From positions 248,001-312,000 of the forward strand of contig NC_035790.1 of assembly GCF_001653235.2 (NCBI RefSeq): a stretch of DNA of 64,000 nucleotides, in the 5' to 3' direction. Below, one piece after another: positions 63,825 to 64,000 of this stretch. Every line of letters begins with the position of its first letter. Within the stretch, counting starts at the first letter, position 1. The translations under genes and the position numbers were made by a program. Source of the DNA: Pochonia chlamydosporia 170 (taxonomy: Eukaryota > Ascomycota > Sordariomycetes > Hypocreales > Clavicipitaceae). The notes under the pieces are model-generated. The model had not been told where the DNA came from. It worked only from the letters and a program-made list of their open reading frames with translations, and did no database searches.

Positions 63825-64000
63825 TCCGGGGCTTGTTACTCCGTACAATTACCACTGTGAGCTCCGCCCGTTGTTGGGGTCATGATCAAGAGAGCAAGGA
63901 AAAGGAAACGGAGTCTGGGGGCGGGTTGTTGGGGTAATTAAGGGAACCGCTTCCCAATGTATGCACTTGACCCCAATATGTCGCTGAAAGACATTGGTAG
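63825..64000. other. Window edge, upstream of the C2H2 regulator
   Basis: Only promoter sequence of the minus-strand regulator is visible. It includes TACTCCGTA at 63837-63845. No other gene is seen. Confidence 0.5.

Overview
The window reads as nuclear DNA of a filamentous ascomycete, most likely a Sordariomycete and probably a Hypocreales relative; the order is my inference from gene content and style. The evidence is short spliceosomal introns (50-125 bp, GT..AG, CTAAC/CTGAC/CTAAT-type branch sites), fungal-only families (three Zn2Cys6 regulators, a C2H2/fungal-trans regulator, a SIT-type siderophore transporter, a Gpr1/Fun34 acetate transporter, GT32 mannosyltransferases), and homopolymer-rich intergenic DNA. 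I see no ribosome binding sites, operons, CRISPR arrays, rRNA or convincing tRNA. I could define 22 protein-coding genes, mostly spliced, by joining exons so that frame, splice signals and family motifs agree.

Layout. 0-12 kb: siderophore-iron MFS transporter, streptothricin-acetyltransferase-like GNAT, imine-reductase-like oxidoreductase, TauD-type dioxygenase and cyanamide-hydratase-like HD protein. 12-24 kb: small secreted protein, AIF-like FAD oxidoreductase, Zn2Cys6 regulator 1, secreted cysteine-rich effector-5-like protein, Zn2Cys6 regulator 2 and a polytopic membrane protein of unknown function. 24-29 kb: GH16 enzyme without a visible signal peptide, a DmpA/S58 aminopeptidase with a 19-nt microexon, and a PIG-L (GPI anchor) deacetylase. 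29-38 kb: a repeat-word-rich, gene-poor stretch carrying two GT32 glycosyltransferases. 38-46 kb: secreted metallophosphoesterase, an unrecognised 225-aa protein and catalase-peroxidase KatG. 46-51 kb: about 4.5 kb without a gene. 51-64 kb: fatty-acid-hydroxylase-family enzyme, Zn2Cys6 regulator 3, Gpr1/Fun34/YaaH transporter, aldehyde dehydrogenase, small mitochondrial-type membrane protein, and a five-exon C2H2 regulator.

There is no PKS, NRPS or classical terpene synthase, so this is not a canonical biosynthetic cluster. It is an accessory-flavoured stretch (iron uptake, nitrogen/sulfur scavenging, detoxification, secretion, several regulators) with housekeeping genes (PIG-L, GT32, ALDH, KatG) mixed in. 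Many genes sit in tail-to-tail convergent pairs separated by 100-450 bp.

Most worth a second look: the peptidase microexon that splits the codon of the predicted self-cleavage serine; an antibiotic-acetyltransferase-like gene that looks bacterial in origin; an imine-reductase-like enzyme; a PTS1-like tail on KatG; a putative SreA (iron GATA) site far upstream of the siderophore transporter; and families of short exact words (TTCAATGTT, TACGGAGTA, CCAGA/GTCTGGT tracts) strongly over-represented in the intergenic deserts and also found inside introns.
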